Made by a program: the position numbers and the translations under genes. DNA of 27,899 nt from Pedobacter sp. UBA4863 (GTDB lineage: Bacteria; Bacteroidota; Bacteroidia; Sphingobacteriales; Sphingobacteriaceae): assembly GCF_002399615.1 (NCBI RefSeq), contig NZ_DHDZ01000033.1:257334-285232 (forward strand). The letters are read 5' to 3'. Shown here piece by piece: positions 1 to 7,233 of this stretch; position 1 is the first letter of the stretch; each line of letters opens with the position of its first letter. The notes under the pieces were generated by a model. That model was not told the origin of the DNA. It worked only from the letters and a program-made list of their open reading frames with translations, and made no database searches.

Positions 1-43
1 GGCGATATCAGATAGTTTAACACGATTTAACGAGATAGCTCAA

Positions 44-136
44 AAACTGTTTAAAAATGGGATAACCATTTAACAGGTTAAGTTTGGTGGGGACACCCGC
101 CTAAGTATTTATTCTCTTCGAAATTTAAACAGTTTC
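44..136. repeat. Structured intergenic repeat, copy A
   Basis: A 93-nt element is closed by a perfect 12-bp inverted repeat: AAACTGTTTAAA at 44-55 and TTTAAACAGTTT at 124-135. Inside lie two further hairpins. One is TAACC/GGTTA (63-67 with 76-80). The other is GGTG-GGGA-CACC (86-97), whose loop fits the GNRA tetraloop pattern. Together they could fold as a three-way junction in RNA or single-stranded DNA. The right end (AAATTTAAACAGTTTC, 121-136) recurs exactly at 8604-8619, and the GGGA-loop hairpin recurs there with a changed base pair. No coding capacity is evident. It may be a REP/MITE-like dispersed repeat or part of a structured RNA. Its right edge overlaps the candidate promoter of the following glycosyltransferase gene. 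Confidence 0.5.
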
Positions 137-162
137 CCAGCATAAACATCGGTTTAAATTTG
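133..162 (+). promoter_or_regulatory. Candidate Bacteroidetes-type promoter for the glycosyltransferase gene
   Basis: TAAATTTG at 155-162 matches the Bacteroidetes -7 consensus TAnnTTTG exactly. TTTC at 133-136, 18 nt upstream, is one base off the -33 TTTG. Transcription would begin near 168-170, giving a leader of about 40 nt before the start at 209. A 10-bp direct repeat (AATCGTAAAT at 181-190 and 195-204) lies in that leader, and its role is unknown. Confidence 0.45.
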
Positions 163-208
163 TTAATTTCGCACTACACAAATCGTAAATCTAAAATCGT
201 AAATTCCA

Positions 209-940
209 TTGTCAGACAGCCTAGTCATCATCCCCACTTACAACGAGAAAGAAAATATCGAAAAGATTATTCGTAAAGTTTTTTCGTTGCCCTTTTTATT
301 CGAGATACTCATCATTGATGATGGTTCTCCGGATGGAACTGCTCAAATTGTAAAAGACCTGCAGGCCGAATTTCCGTTGTTGCATTTGGAAGAACGAAAA
401 GGCAAATTAGGTTTGGGTACCGCTTATATTCACGGCTTTAAATGGGCTCTAGCCAGAAAACACGAGTACATTTTCGAAATGGACGCCGATTTTTCGCATA
501 ACCCAGACGATTTGGTAAAATTAAGAGAAGCTTGCGTAAACGGCGCAGACCTATCAATAGGTTCCCGTTACGTAAAAGGCGTTAATGTAGTGAATTGGCC
601 AATGGGACGTGTTTTAATGTCGTACTTTGCATCAATGTACGTTCGTTTTATTACTCGTATCAACATACAAGATGCCACCGCAGGCTTTAAATGCTACCGT
701 AGGCAAGTACTTGAAACTATCCCTATGGATAAAATTAAGTTTGTGGGTTATGCCTTTCAAATTGAGATGAAATTTACGGCTATTAAGTACGGTTTTAATG
801 TGGTTGAAGTACCCATTATTTTTACCGATAGAACCGAAGGAACCTCGAAAATGAGTACCCGGATTTTTAGGGAAGCCTTTTTGGGAGTAATACAAATGAA
901 AATAAGCAGTTGGTTTAGGGATTATAAACGCCCCCTTTAA
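209..940 (+). CDS. GT2 glycosyltransferase, polyprenol monophosphomannose synthase-like
   Basis: This 243-aa GT-A fold family 2 glycosyltransferase is of the dolichol-phosphate-mannose synthase (DPM1) type. Such enzymes transfer a sugar, usually mannose from GDP-mannose, to polyprenyl phosphate at the cytoplasmic face of the membrane, supplying lipid-linked sugar for glycosylation. Visible motifs are the N-terminal IIPTYNE (7-13), DDGSPDGT (37-44), the DAD metal/donor motif (92-94), a GSRY motif, an ATAGFKCYRR acceptor-region motif and a C-terminal TEGTSKMS. It has no GtrA or transmembrane extension, so it is the soluble, single-domain form. The start must be TTG at 209 (or ATT at 203): an in-frame stop lies at 200-202 and the next ATG falls at residue 91, beyond the first catalytic motifs. 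The donor sugar cannot be proven from sequence. Confidence 0.9.
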   Translation: MSDSLVIIPTYNEKENIEKIIRKVFSLPFLFEILIIDDGSPDGTAQIVKDLQAEFPLLHLEERKGKLGLGTAYIHGFKWALARKHEYIFEMDADFSHNPDDLVKLREACVNGADLSIGSRYVKGVNVVNWPMGRVLMSYFASMYVRFITRINIQDATAGFKCYRRQVLETIPMDKIKFVGYAFQIEMKFTAIKYGFNVVEVPIIFTDRTEGTSKMSTRIFREAFLGVIQMKISSWFRDYKRPL

Positions 941-961
941 ATTTATCACCCATCGTCATTA

Positions 962-983
962 CCAATTTTAAGTACGAAATTGG
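962..983. terminator. Hairpin between convergent genes
   Basis: CCAATTT (962-968) and AAATTGG (977-983) form a perfect 7-bp stem with an 8-nt loop. It lies between the ends of the convergent glycosyltransferase and PorP genes. There is no clear T-run on either strand, so function as an intrinsic terminator is uncertain. Confidence 0.3.
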
Positions 984-1025
984 GACATACTGCATACCGT
1001 AACAACTAATATTGGAGATAAAGGC

Positions 1026-2018
1026 CTAGAAATAGCAAAAATTAACTCTTCGTTCTTTTTCGTTCATAAAATTCCAACTGATAGAAATTTCGTGTGTAGC
1101 ACCACTATAACCCGTTAAACCACCCGTGGCATGGTCGTATGAATAGCCCAAACGCAATCGCTCGTTAATAAATAGTTCGGCCATACCCATAATGGCATTC
1201 TTATTTTTAGGGCTACCTACTAACGCAGGTTTATTGTATAGTTTAACCCCTGTTCTATAACCGGCACCAATCCAAACTTTCTGTTTAAACAAAAAAAACG
1301 CATTTAGGTCTAGTACTGTTGGCCCAGCAATATCATCTTTTATTAGGAAAAATGGTTTAAAATCAATTTCATATTCTATTAAGGGAATTAATACGCCACC
1401 AGTTAAGTAATAATGTGGTTCTGGGGTAGGAAAGTTATAATCTAACTTTGCTTTATCTAAGATTAACTTACCTATTAAATTGTTTACCGATGCACCTAAA
1501 TACATCTTTTCGGCAGAGTAAAAAACGCCGGCACGTATATCCGGAATAATTTTCTTTACCATTCCTGTCGGTACATATTCATCTCCTGCATCACTGGCTT
1601 CTAGCATATTGCCATCTATACCCGACTGCATAAAGCCTGCGCCTAAGCCAAATGCCAATTTTGAGGTTTCGTCTTCGTTAATTGGAAAGCGATAGGCATA
1701 ATTGGCATAGGCCGACAGGTTCTTTTGTGCGCCAAGTTGGTCTGAGCCCACAATGAGCGAAAGCCCTACCCGTTCGTTAGGCATGAGCGCATCTACTGCG
1801 AACGAGAAGCTTTTTGGCGCACCATTAATGCCAGTCCACTGATTTCTATACGTTGCATTTAAATTTACCCTATCCCGGTAACCCGCATACGCGGGATTGA
1901 TGTAAATTGCATTAAAAATATATTGACTATACTGGACATCTTGCTGTGCAAATACACTAAAACTCATTAGCATTAGCCCTATTGATAAAATAACATTACG
2001 TCTGCCTTTTCTATCCAT
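1026..2018 (-). CDS. PorP/SprF family type IX secretion-associated membrane protein
   Basis: A 330-aa protein with a signal peptide (residues 1 to about 24, cleaved after SVFAQ) followed by the PorP/SprF signature: DVQYSQYIFN, NPAYAGYRD and YRNQWTG. The rest looks like an outer-membrane beta-barrel, and HEISISWNF near the end corresponds to the last strand. A short charged tail after that strand (EKERRVNFCYF) is slightly longer than I would expect. PorP/SprF proteins are outer-membrane partners that help secrete or anchor specific T9SS cargo; SprF serves the gliding adhesin SprB in Flavobacterium johnsoniae. The ATG (2016-2018) directly abuts the TAG stop of the upstream type B cargo gene with zero spacing. 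This indicates translational coupling, so the operon's cargo is its likely client. It is the last gene of the operon. Confidence 0.92.
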   Translation of the reverse strand: MDRKGRRNVILSIGLMLMSFSVFAQQDVQYSQYIFNAIYINPAYAGYRDRVNLNATYRNQWTGINGAPKSFSFAVDALMPNERVGLSLIVGSDQLGAQKNLSAYANYAYRFPINEDETSKLAFGLGAGFMQSGIDGNMLEASDAGDEYVPTGMVKKIIPDIRAGVFYSAEKMYLGASVNNLIGKLILDKAKLDYNFPTPEPHYYLTGGVLIPLIEYEIDFKPFFLIKDDIAGPTVLDLNAFFLFKQKVWIGAGYRTGVKLYNKPALVGSPKNKNAIMGMAELFINERLRLGYSYDHATGGLTGYSGATHEISISWNFMNEKERRVNFCYF

Positions 2019-2945
2019 CTATTTATCTCTTAATAATGTTATCCAACCCGTTACGCTACTATTTGCGCCTTCTTTAGACACTAATTTTAATACATAATAA
2101 TAAGTGCCTTCGCTTAAGCCTTCTCCGTTCCAGTTGTTTTTATAACCTCCCGAACTCCTGAAAACTTCATTTCCCCATCTGTTAAATATGGCCAAAGAGT
2201 TTTCTTTGTAGAGCTCTATTCCGTCTATTTTAAACTCATCGTTTTTACCATCGCCGTTTGGTGTAATTACATTGGGCACTTTAATATCTCCAATAATTTT
2301 TTTCCTATCGGTAGAGGTATTGTTGCCCATATTTATGTCGTGCAGATCGCCAGCAACTCTTGCTGTATTTGTTACCAAACCTGCAACTTTACCCTGCACT
2401 TTAATAATTAGTGTTGCTTTACGTTCGCTTTGTAGTAATGGAATTGACCATTTAATCACCCCCGCTTCTTCAATGGCATTCCCTAAGCTGGCGTCAACAA
2501 TTTCTAAAAAAACCAAATTGGATGGTAACGGATCTAACATCAGCACGTTGGTATTAGCTGTATTTCCTTTGTTCTCTACCGTAATTTCGTAGGTAAATGT
2601 TTCGTTTGGCCCTACATATCTCGGTTCCGATTTTTTAATGACTTCTAAATCTGAATATTCATAAATCACTTGAAAAACATCTGATAAATCTGAACCGCAA
2701 TCTCCCTGATTAATTGCCTGTACCTGATAGTTGCCCGCAGCATTTACCGTTAATTGCGAACGGTTTTCATTGGCAATAGCTTTCCCATCCCTGTACCATT
2801 TATAAGAGTTATTCCCATCAGCATACGCACTCAGTGTTACTGGCGTACCCCAAGGAACCCTTATAGGAGATGGTGGGTTTTGAGCTTTTGCATAAGCAAC
2901 CTGCAAAAGCAACGCAACTAAAAATATCAGTTTACGGCTATTCAT
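2019..2945 (-). CDS. Secreted protein with DUF11-like and CHU_C (T9SS type B sorting) domains
   Basis: A 308-aa protein with a signal peptide (1 to about 21, ending AYAKAQ) and an Ig-like domain (about 24-92, with core YKWYRDGKAI and GNYQVQA). A DUF11-type beta-sandwich follows (about 97-212, with ENKGNTANTNVLMLDPLP). Last is a CHU_C / gliding-motility-associated C-terminal domain (about 222-305), recognised by ITPNGDGKNDEF, IFNRWGNEVF and WNGEGLSEGTYYYVL. CHU_C is the type B sorting signal that directs cargo through the T9SS, usually with the help of a PorP/SprF partner, and such a gene follows immediately. The protein is short for a type B cargo, which are often more than 1000 aa. It may therefore be the anchoring subunit for the two upstream proteins, which lack a sorting domain. 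It lies 21 nt after the previous gene. Confidence 0.9.
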   Translation of the reverse strand: MNSRKLIFLVALLLQVAYAKAQNPPSPIRVPWGTPVTLSAYADGNNSYKWYRDGKAIANENRSQLTVNAAGNYQVQAINQGDCGSDLSDVFQVIYEYSDLEVIKKSEPRYVGPNETFTYEITVENKGNTANTNVLMLDPLPSNLVFLEIVDASLGNAIEEAGVIKWSIPLLQSERKATLIIKVQGKVAGLVTNTARVAGDLHDINMGNNTSTDRKKIIGDIKVPNVITPNGDGKNDEFKIDGIELYKENSLAIFNRWGNEVFRSSGGYKNNWNGEGLSEGTYYYVLKLVSKEGANSSVTGWITLLRDK

Positions 2946-2966
2946 TTTAGGTATAAACCCAAATGG

Positions 2967-3722
2967 TTAGTAAATCACAGAAATAGTTGGTTTTACCGGT
3001 TTTGGCGTAACAGTTATAGTTTGTGTAGCAGTTTGACTTACGCTACAGCCATCGTTATCTTCTTGAACAAAAACACCTGTATTGGCAACTGTTTTTACAT
3101 ATTTTACAGTGGCGCTAAATACATAGGTACCTGCTGTTTTAACCGTCATGGTAAATTTATTCACGTCTGTTACACTGTTATCTGAAGTACCTATATCTGA
3201 TAACGGCGCATAAGGCGTACCATTTTTAGTAACCGACCAAGTGTAGGCATATTCAAATCCGGCAGGAAGTGGCGACAATGGTGTGGTAGTAGCCGTAATG
3301 GTAGCATCTTTTATACTATTGCTTTCCTCTGCACAATAAGCAGCCCTATTCTCGGTAAGTGCCAATGTTTTGGTAGGTAGCTTGTAAATGGTATAAAGCT
3401 CGGATGGATCTCCCAAACAGCCTCCTAAAGATTCGATTCTTGTTTTATATTGATGTAAACCTACACCTAAAGCAGCTGGTATTACTAAATCTGTGGTATT
3501 TGGACCACTGTAGGCAATTGGCAAACCAATTGGATTGTCATTCTCATCAAACCAGTGTACTTTGTCGCCGTTAACTAAAGTACTTTCTTCTGGAGTATGC
3601 AACTTTACAGATCTGTTGCCACAAATATAAACATCATAATAAGTTTGTGCATAGCTTGAAATGGTAAAGCTTAAAAGCAAAATTAAGGTAGCTAATGCGG
3701 TGCGGGTAATTGTTGTTTTCAT
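2967..3722 (-). CDS. Secreted hypothetical protein of the T9SS adhesin operon
   Basis: A 251-aa protein with a clear signal peptide (1 to about 26, ending ISSYAQ) and no recognisable C-terminal sorting domain. The mature part looks like two Ig/PKD-like beta modules: one around residues 27-115 (VHWFDENDNPIG, QYKTRIES) and one around 120-235 (YAYTWSVTKNG, GTYVFSATVKYV). It has four cysteines after the signal peptide. It ends in ITVTPKPVKPTISVIY, a sequence that in multidomain Bacteroidetes adhesins typically links one Ig-like domain to the next. The adhesin encoded upstream ends in a similar way (IVITPYPAKAHIQLIQ). It starts 32 nt after that gene and stops 21 nt before the type B cargo gene. 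Its function is unknown; a role as a surface-structure subunit is inferred from context. Confidence 0.8.
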   Translation of the reverse strand: MKTTITRTALATLILLLSFTISSYAQTYYDVYICGNRSVKLHTPEESTLVNGDKVHWFDENDNPIGLPIAYSGPNTTDLVIPAALGVGLHQYKTRIESLGGCLGDPSELYTIYKLPTKTLALTENRAAYCAEESNSIKDATITATTTPLSPLPAGFEYAYTWSVTKNGTPYAPLSDIGTSDNSVTDVNKFTMTVKTAGTYVFSATVKYVKTVANTGVFVQEDNDGCSVSQTATQTITVTPKPVKPTISVIY

Positions 3723-3754
3723 CTTTTTGAGGGTTTTGTTTATTTTTATTTATG

Positions 3755-6700
3755 TTATTGTATTAATTGTATATGTGCTTTTGCTGGGTAAGGTGTAATG
3801 ACAATGCTAAAAGGAAGGTCTCCACTGCTATCGCCAGCTAAATTTTTCACTCTTAACACGCCGTTATAGGTATTTACCACAATAGTTGCGGGTACTGTAA
3901 TTATAATATTGGCGTTAGTTTGTGGAGCCACAATGGCCGGCAAGGCTGCATCGGTAACATTCACCAAACCTGCGGCCTGCGCTGCGCTATCCCAAATAAT
4001 ACTGTAAGTAGTAGGATTTACCTGCGGACTGGTGTAAGGTAAGTTTACAATGGTTGTGCCTATGCAAATGCTCTGCGTAGGCAACAAGGTTACCAATGGA
4101 GGTTCGCGTATGATATATTCTTCAGTATATTTACAGCTGTTCTCATCAGTAATGGTAAGCTTATAGGTTCCTGGCAACAAATTGTTGATATTTTGAGTAG
4201 TGACCACTGTACCATCTGGATATAACCAACTGTACGTTCGCACCCCAACACCGCCACTAGAGGTTACTGTAATAGCCCCATCATTTGCTCCATATGCAGA
4301 AATATGGGTAATCGTTTCAGCTATATCTAGCAATGGTTTTGGTTGGTTAATTTTTAAGGTTCCTATATTATAAGCACCTAGATGGTCTGTTACCCTAAAC
4401 TGAATGGTAATGGTTCCAAAAAATCTTGTAGCCGGAAGAAAAAGAAATGTACCGTCGGCATTTAAAGTTAAGGTTCCCTTAGTGGTATCGTAAGTTCCTT
4501 CTAAAGAATACACTAAGTTTTGAGGAGTATGCACTTCATCTACGTCTGTTGCGGTTAATTGTCCCGTAGCTTTATCATCGCACTCTATCACTCCGTCTTC
4601 TAAATCGGCAGGTACTGGTTTGGCATTGATATGCACATCTTCGCCGGTTGACGCAACTAAGCTGCCATTATAATTACTACCGTTTACGTTGCCAGCACCA
4701 CCAGTTTCATAAGTAGCATTACTACCAGTAAAAGCATTAGTAGCAGCCGTTACTCTTCTATCGGGATTGGTTAGTGTACGTGTAGGATCTAGATAAGTAG
4801 CTTGTGCATCTGCGTGATGCATACCAGCAGTTACGTTGTTTGCAATATCGACCGTGATGGTAAAGGTTACATTACCCCCTGGGGTGATATTATAAGCATC
4901 GGCCAGATTGAGGGAGCCAATTTTATATATCCCACCGACTAAAGCAACTGGTGGATTGGTCTCTCCTACGCTACCACCATTTAAGACTGCTGTAATTGAT
5001 GTAATGGTAAAACCTGCAGGCAATTTCAGTTCGGCCTGTACACCGCCTGCATTACCTCCACTTAGACTGTTGGCAAGCACCAAAGTATAAGTAGCGGTAC
5101 TGCCTGGGTTACGGCTACCAGGCGTACCTGGTATAGCCTCAGTAAGCGTAGTAGTTAACGCAGGGTAACAAACTTGGCCTCCACCTTGTAAATGGGGAGG
5201 TAGTTCTGAATTAGCAAAACCATACTTAATACCATCTGTACCATCTTCAGCAAAATGCCGTATTCCAGCTCCATCATTTGCTCTACCCGACAGTCCTTTG
5301 ACAACAGAAGTGTTAATGGCTGTTGCTCCAGGCACATTATGATAGATTACTCCGCCGCCGCCGCCGCCGCCAGGACCATGTTCATTATTATTATCATTTG
5401 CTGTATTACCACCTCTTCCCCCATTGGCTTGGATATTTAAAATTACGCCTGGGCTATTGCTCAGCGAACGAATAAAAACTGTGCCACCTGCACCGCCACC
5501 GCCAGCACCATCAGGACTGTTTGCGAAATTACCTCGTTGCCCATTACCGCCATTAGCTAAAATAACACCAGTACCTGTAATTCGCTCTACATTTACCAAG
5601 ATAATGCCACCGCCAACACCTCCTTTTACGCCGGTTGTAGCATTATTGGCATCGCCTCCGCCGCCACCGCCGCCCATGATCAACCTAGTTATATCTTGTG
5701 GTATATCAATACCTGGCCTACCTCCATTGGGGTAAGTGTTTGGATTGCCATGCCCTTCCCATCCACGACCACCAACGCCACCCTGTCCACCGTTACCACC
5801 GCCACCGCCGCCAGCATTATGGTCGTTACCACCGCCACCACCATTGGCCGGAGCACCTTTTCCATACGAACCACCGGGCAAACCTTCAGCACCACTGTCA
5901 AAATCTTTATAACCATCGAACATGTAACGCGGCGTACCCGCTATGCCCTCGCCCTTACCTACCGAAGTAGTACTAGATGAAGGAGTTACGTAAACACTAT
6001 TGGTATTATTTGCCGAGCCCGCTACCGGTCCATAACCACCGCGAAAACCTTTCTCAGAAGCATCTATTTTAAAGCCTCCAAAGTTCATGTTGCCCGCCAC
6101 ATCAAAGGCAATAACACCTCCAGCCTTGCCATTGTAGGGAACTGTGGTAATATCGGATGTTAAGGTAAGGTTAGAATATTGAGGCACCCTTACAATTTGG
6201 AAACGTCTTTGCCCCCGAATGGTAGTTGGTGCAGCATTTACATAGGTATTTATAACTCCACCACCTGGCGCACCACCACGAAAATTAAGCGTTCCGCCAG
6301 TGATGGGAAGGCTGTTTAACGCTATTACATATTCAAATTTTCCGGAAAAACCAATATTAGTATAACCTGTACCACCTAAACCATCAGCTCCACTACCATT
6401 AATTCCAGCCCCATATTTACGGTCATCTGTAAAATCTATCAATGCATCCTGCATTTGGATAATCAATATCAAATCTCCAGCTCTAATGCCAATATTACCA
6501 TAATTGTTCCCGTACGCATCTGTTGGCGGCACCGCTTCTAACAAAATAGATTTATCGCCAGCATTGAGCGTCTTGTCTCCTAAAATTGGATAATAGGTAT
6601 TAATGGGATTAGTGTTATTACTTGGTCCATCTATACCCGATGTACCACATACTTGTGCGCTAACATTAGAGAAAAATAGCGCTAAGCATCCTACTACAAC

Positions 6701-6769
6701 ACTTGCATACTTGCCCAATTTGGCCAGTAATGTAGCTAGTACAGAATTTAACGTAAAGCGCCTAAACAT
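3755..6769 (-). CDS. Large glycine-rich, SprB-repeat-containing secreted adhesin-like protein
   Basis: A 1004-aa secreted protein. I place the start at ATG 6769, which gives a good signal peptide (MFRRFTLN to NVSAQ). The reading frame stays open up to 6838, but those 23 extra residues would precede the signal. Domains, counted from 6769: an N-terminal beta-rich region (about 40-290); a glycine-rich stretch (about 295-515) with several runs of five to seven Gly; a DUF11-like domain (about 540-695); a cadherin/VCBS-like domain (about 725-810, DADGTFLF-type motif as LNADGTFLFLP); a SprB repeat (about 815-890, GANDGAITVTSSGG and PGTYKLTITDENSC); and a final beta domain. SprB repeats occur in gliding and surface adhesins of this phylum. 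Unusually, there is no C-terminal T9SS sorting domain of either type. It is first in the operon ending with porP/sprF. Confidence 0.85.
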   Translation of the reverse strand: MFRRFTLNSVLATLLAKLGKYASVVVGCLALFFSNVSAQVCGTSGIDGPSNNTNPINTYYPILGDKTLNAGDKSILLEAVPPTDAYGNNYGNIGIRAGDLILIIQMQDALIDFTDDRKYGAGINGSGADGLGGTGYTNIGFSGKFEYVIALNSLPITGGTLNFRGGAPGGGVINTYVNAAPTTIRGQRRFQIVRVPQYSNLTLTSDITTVPYNGKAGGVIAFDVAGNMNFGGFKIDASEKGFRGGYGPVAGSANNTNSVYVTPSSSTTSVGKGEGIAGTPRYMFDGYKDFDSGAEGLPGGSYGKGAPANGGGGGNDHNAGGGGGGNGGQGGVGGRGWEGHGNPNTYPNGGRPGIDIPQDITRLIMGGGGGGGDANNATTGVKGGVGGGIILVNVERITGTGVILANGGNGQRGNFANSPDGAGGGGAGGTVFIRSLSNSPGVILNIQANGGRGGNTANDNNNEHGPGGGGGGGVIYHNVPGATAINTSVVKGLSGRANDGAGIRHFAEDGTDGIKYGFANSELPPHLQGGGQVCYPALTTTLTEAIPGTPGSRNPGSTATYTLVLANSLSGGNAGGVQAELKLPAGFTITSITAVLNGGSVGETNPPVALVGGIYKIGSLNLADAYNITPGGNVTFTITVDIANNVTAGMHHADAQATYLDPTRTLTNPDRRVTAATNAFTGSNATYETGGAGNVNGSNYNGSLVASTGEDVHINAKPVPADLEDGVIECDDKATGQLTATDVDEVHTPQNLVYSLEGTYDTTKGTLTLNADGTFLFLPATRFFGTITIQFRVTDHLGAYNIGTLKINQPKPLLDIAETITHISAYGANDGAITVTSSGGVGVRTYSWLYPDGTVVTTQNINNLLPGTYKLTITDENSCKYTEEYIIREPPLVTLLPTQSICIGTTIVNLPYTSPQVNPTTYSIIWDSAAQAAGLVNVTDAALPAIVAPQTNANIIITVPATIVVNTYNGVLRVKNLAGDSSGDLPFSIVITPYPAKAHIQLIQ

Positions 6770-6838
6770 AGGGTATAATGAAATATATACGCTAAAATTC
6801 TGTACGACTTTCGTTCTTTTGGGAACAAATTCTAACAA

Positions 6839-7078
6839 AAAAAGCGTCTCCTTTTATGTAATTGTGTTTGGTTAATAATTATAAAAAGAGAGCAATTTTT
6901 ATTTGAATTATCGTATCGAAAATAAATCTATTTTCCCAAAACGCGAAATTATTTCCACATTTATTTGTAAAAACAAAAATAAGACCACTTATTAGCGCAT
7001 AAAATTACCCAAAAAACTAACCTACACTCGACTAAACACCTACAAAACAGCTACTTTAATTCCCCAGTTTTACACAAT
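6839..7078. other. Intergenic region upstream of the adhesin operon
   Basis: AT-rich, with no supported gene. The one signal seen is CAAAAATA at 6974-6981, which on the minus strand reads TATTTTTG, an exact TAnnTTTG match. A -33 TTTG at proper spacing is missing, and the leader to 6769 would be about 200 nt, so it is a weak promoter candidate for the adhesin operon. Confidence 0.3.
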
Positions 7079-7111
7079 AAAAAAGTCGTTACATTTTTCG
7101 TGCAACGACTA
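7079..7111 (-). terminator. Rho-independent terminator after the amidohydrolase-like gene
   Basis: The 7-bp stem AGTCGTT (7085-7091) / AACGACT (7105-7111) is perfect. On the minus strand it is followed by a run of T residues (A run at 7079-7085 on plus). It lies downstream of the stop at 7234 and of the tiny ORF at 7143-7205, so both would be within the terminated transcript. Confidence 0.7.
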
Positions 7112-7142
7112 AGATTTTATTAAAACTCAACCATAAAACAAG

Positions 7143-7205
7143 TTAAGCAGCAAGGAATCTGCAAAGGACAGCACAACAACCTTTGGTAGCCATGCCATTC
7201 CCCAT
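7143..7205 (-). CDS. Possible 20-aa peptide ORF (MGNGMATKGCCAVLCRFLAA)
   Basis: An ATG-to-TAA frame of 20 codons starts 28 nt after the stop of the amidohydrolase-like gene and ends 31 nt before the terminator stem, so it would be on that transcript. It encodes three cysteines (CCxxxC at 10, 11 and 15) in a short hydrophobic C-terminal half. A purine-rich AAGAGAT lies roughly 10 nt upstream of the ATG. A 20-codon frame can easily arise by chance, and there is no family I recognise. It is listed because of its position inside the transcript and its composition. Confidence 0.25.
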   Translation of the reverse strand: MGNGMATKGCCAVLCRFLAA

Positions 7206-7233
7206 TAAACAACTTATCTCTTAAACAAGCTTG

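Noticed and set aside
5424..5980. Several plus-strand open frames, proline-rich or His/Thr-rich
   Set aside because: They are antisense shadows of the glycine-rich adhesin region: CCN codons opposite GGN codons keep all frames open.
2019..6769. The three secreted proteins as one gene broken by frameshifts
   Set aside because: Each has its own start, signal peptide and stop, with 21-32 nt gaps, so they are separate genes even if modular in origin.
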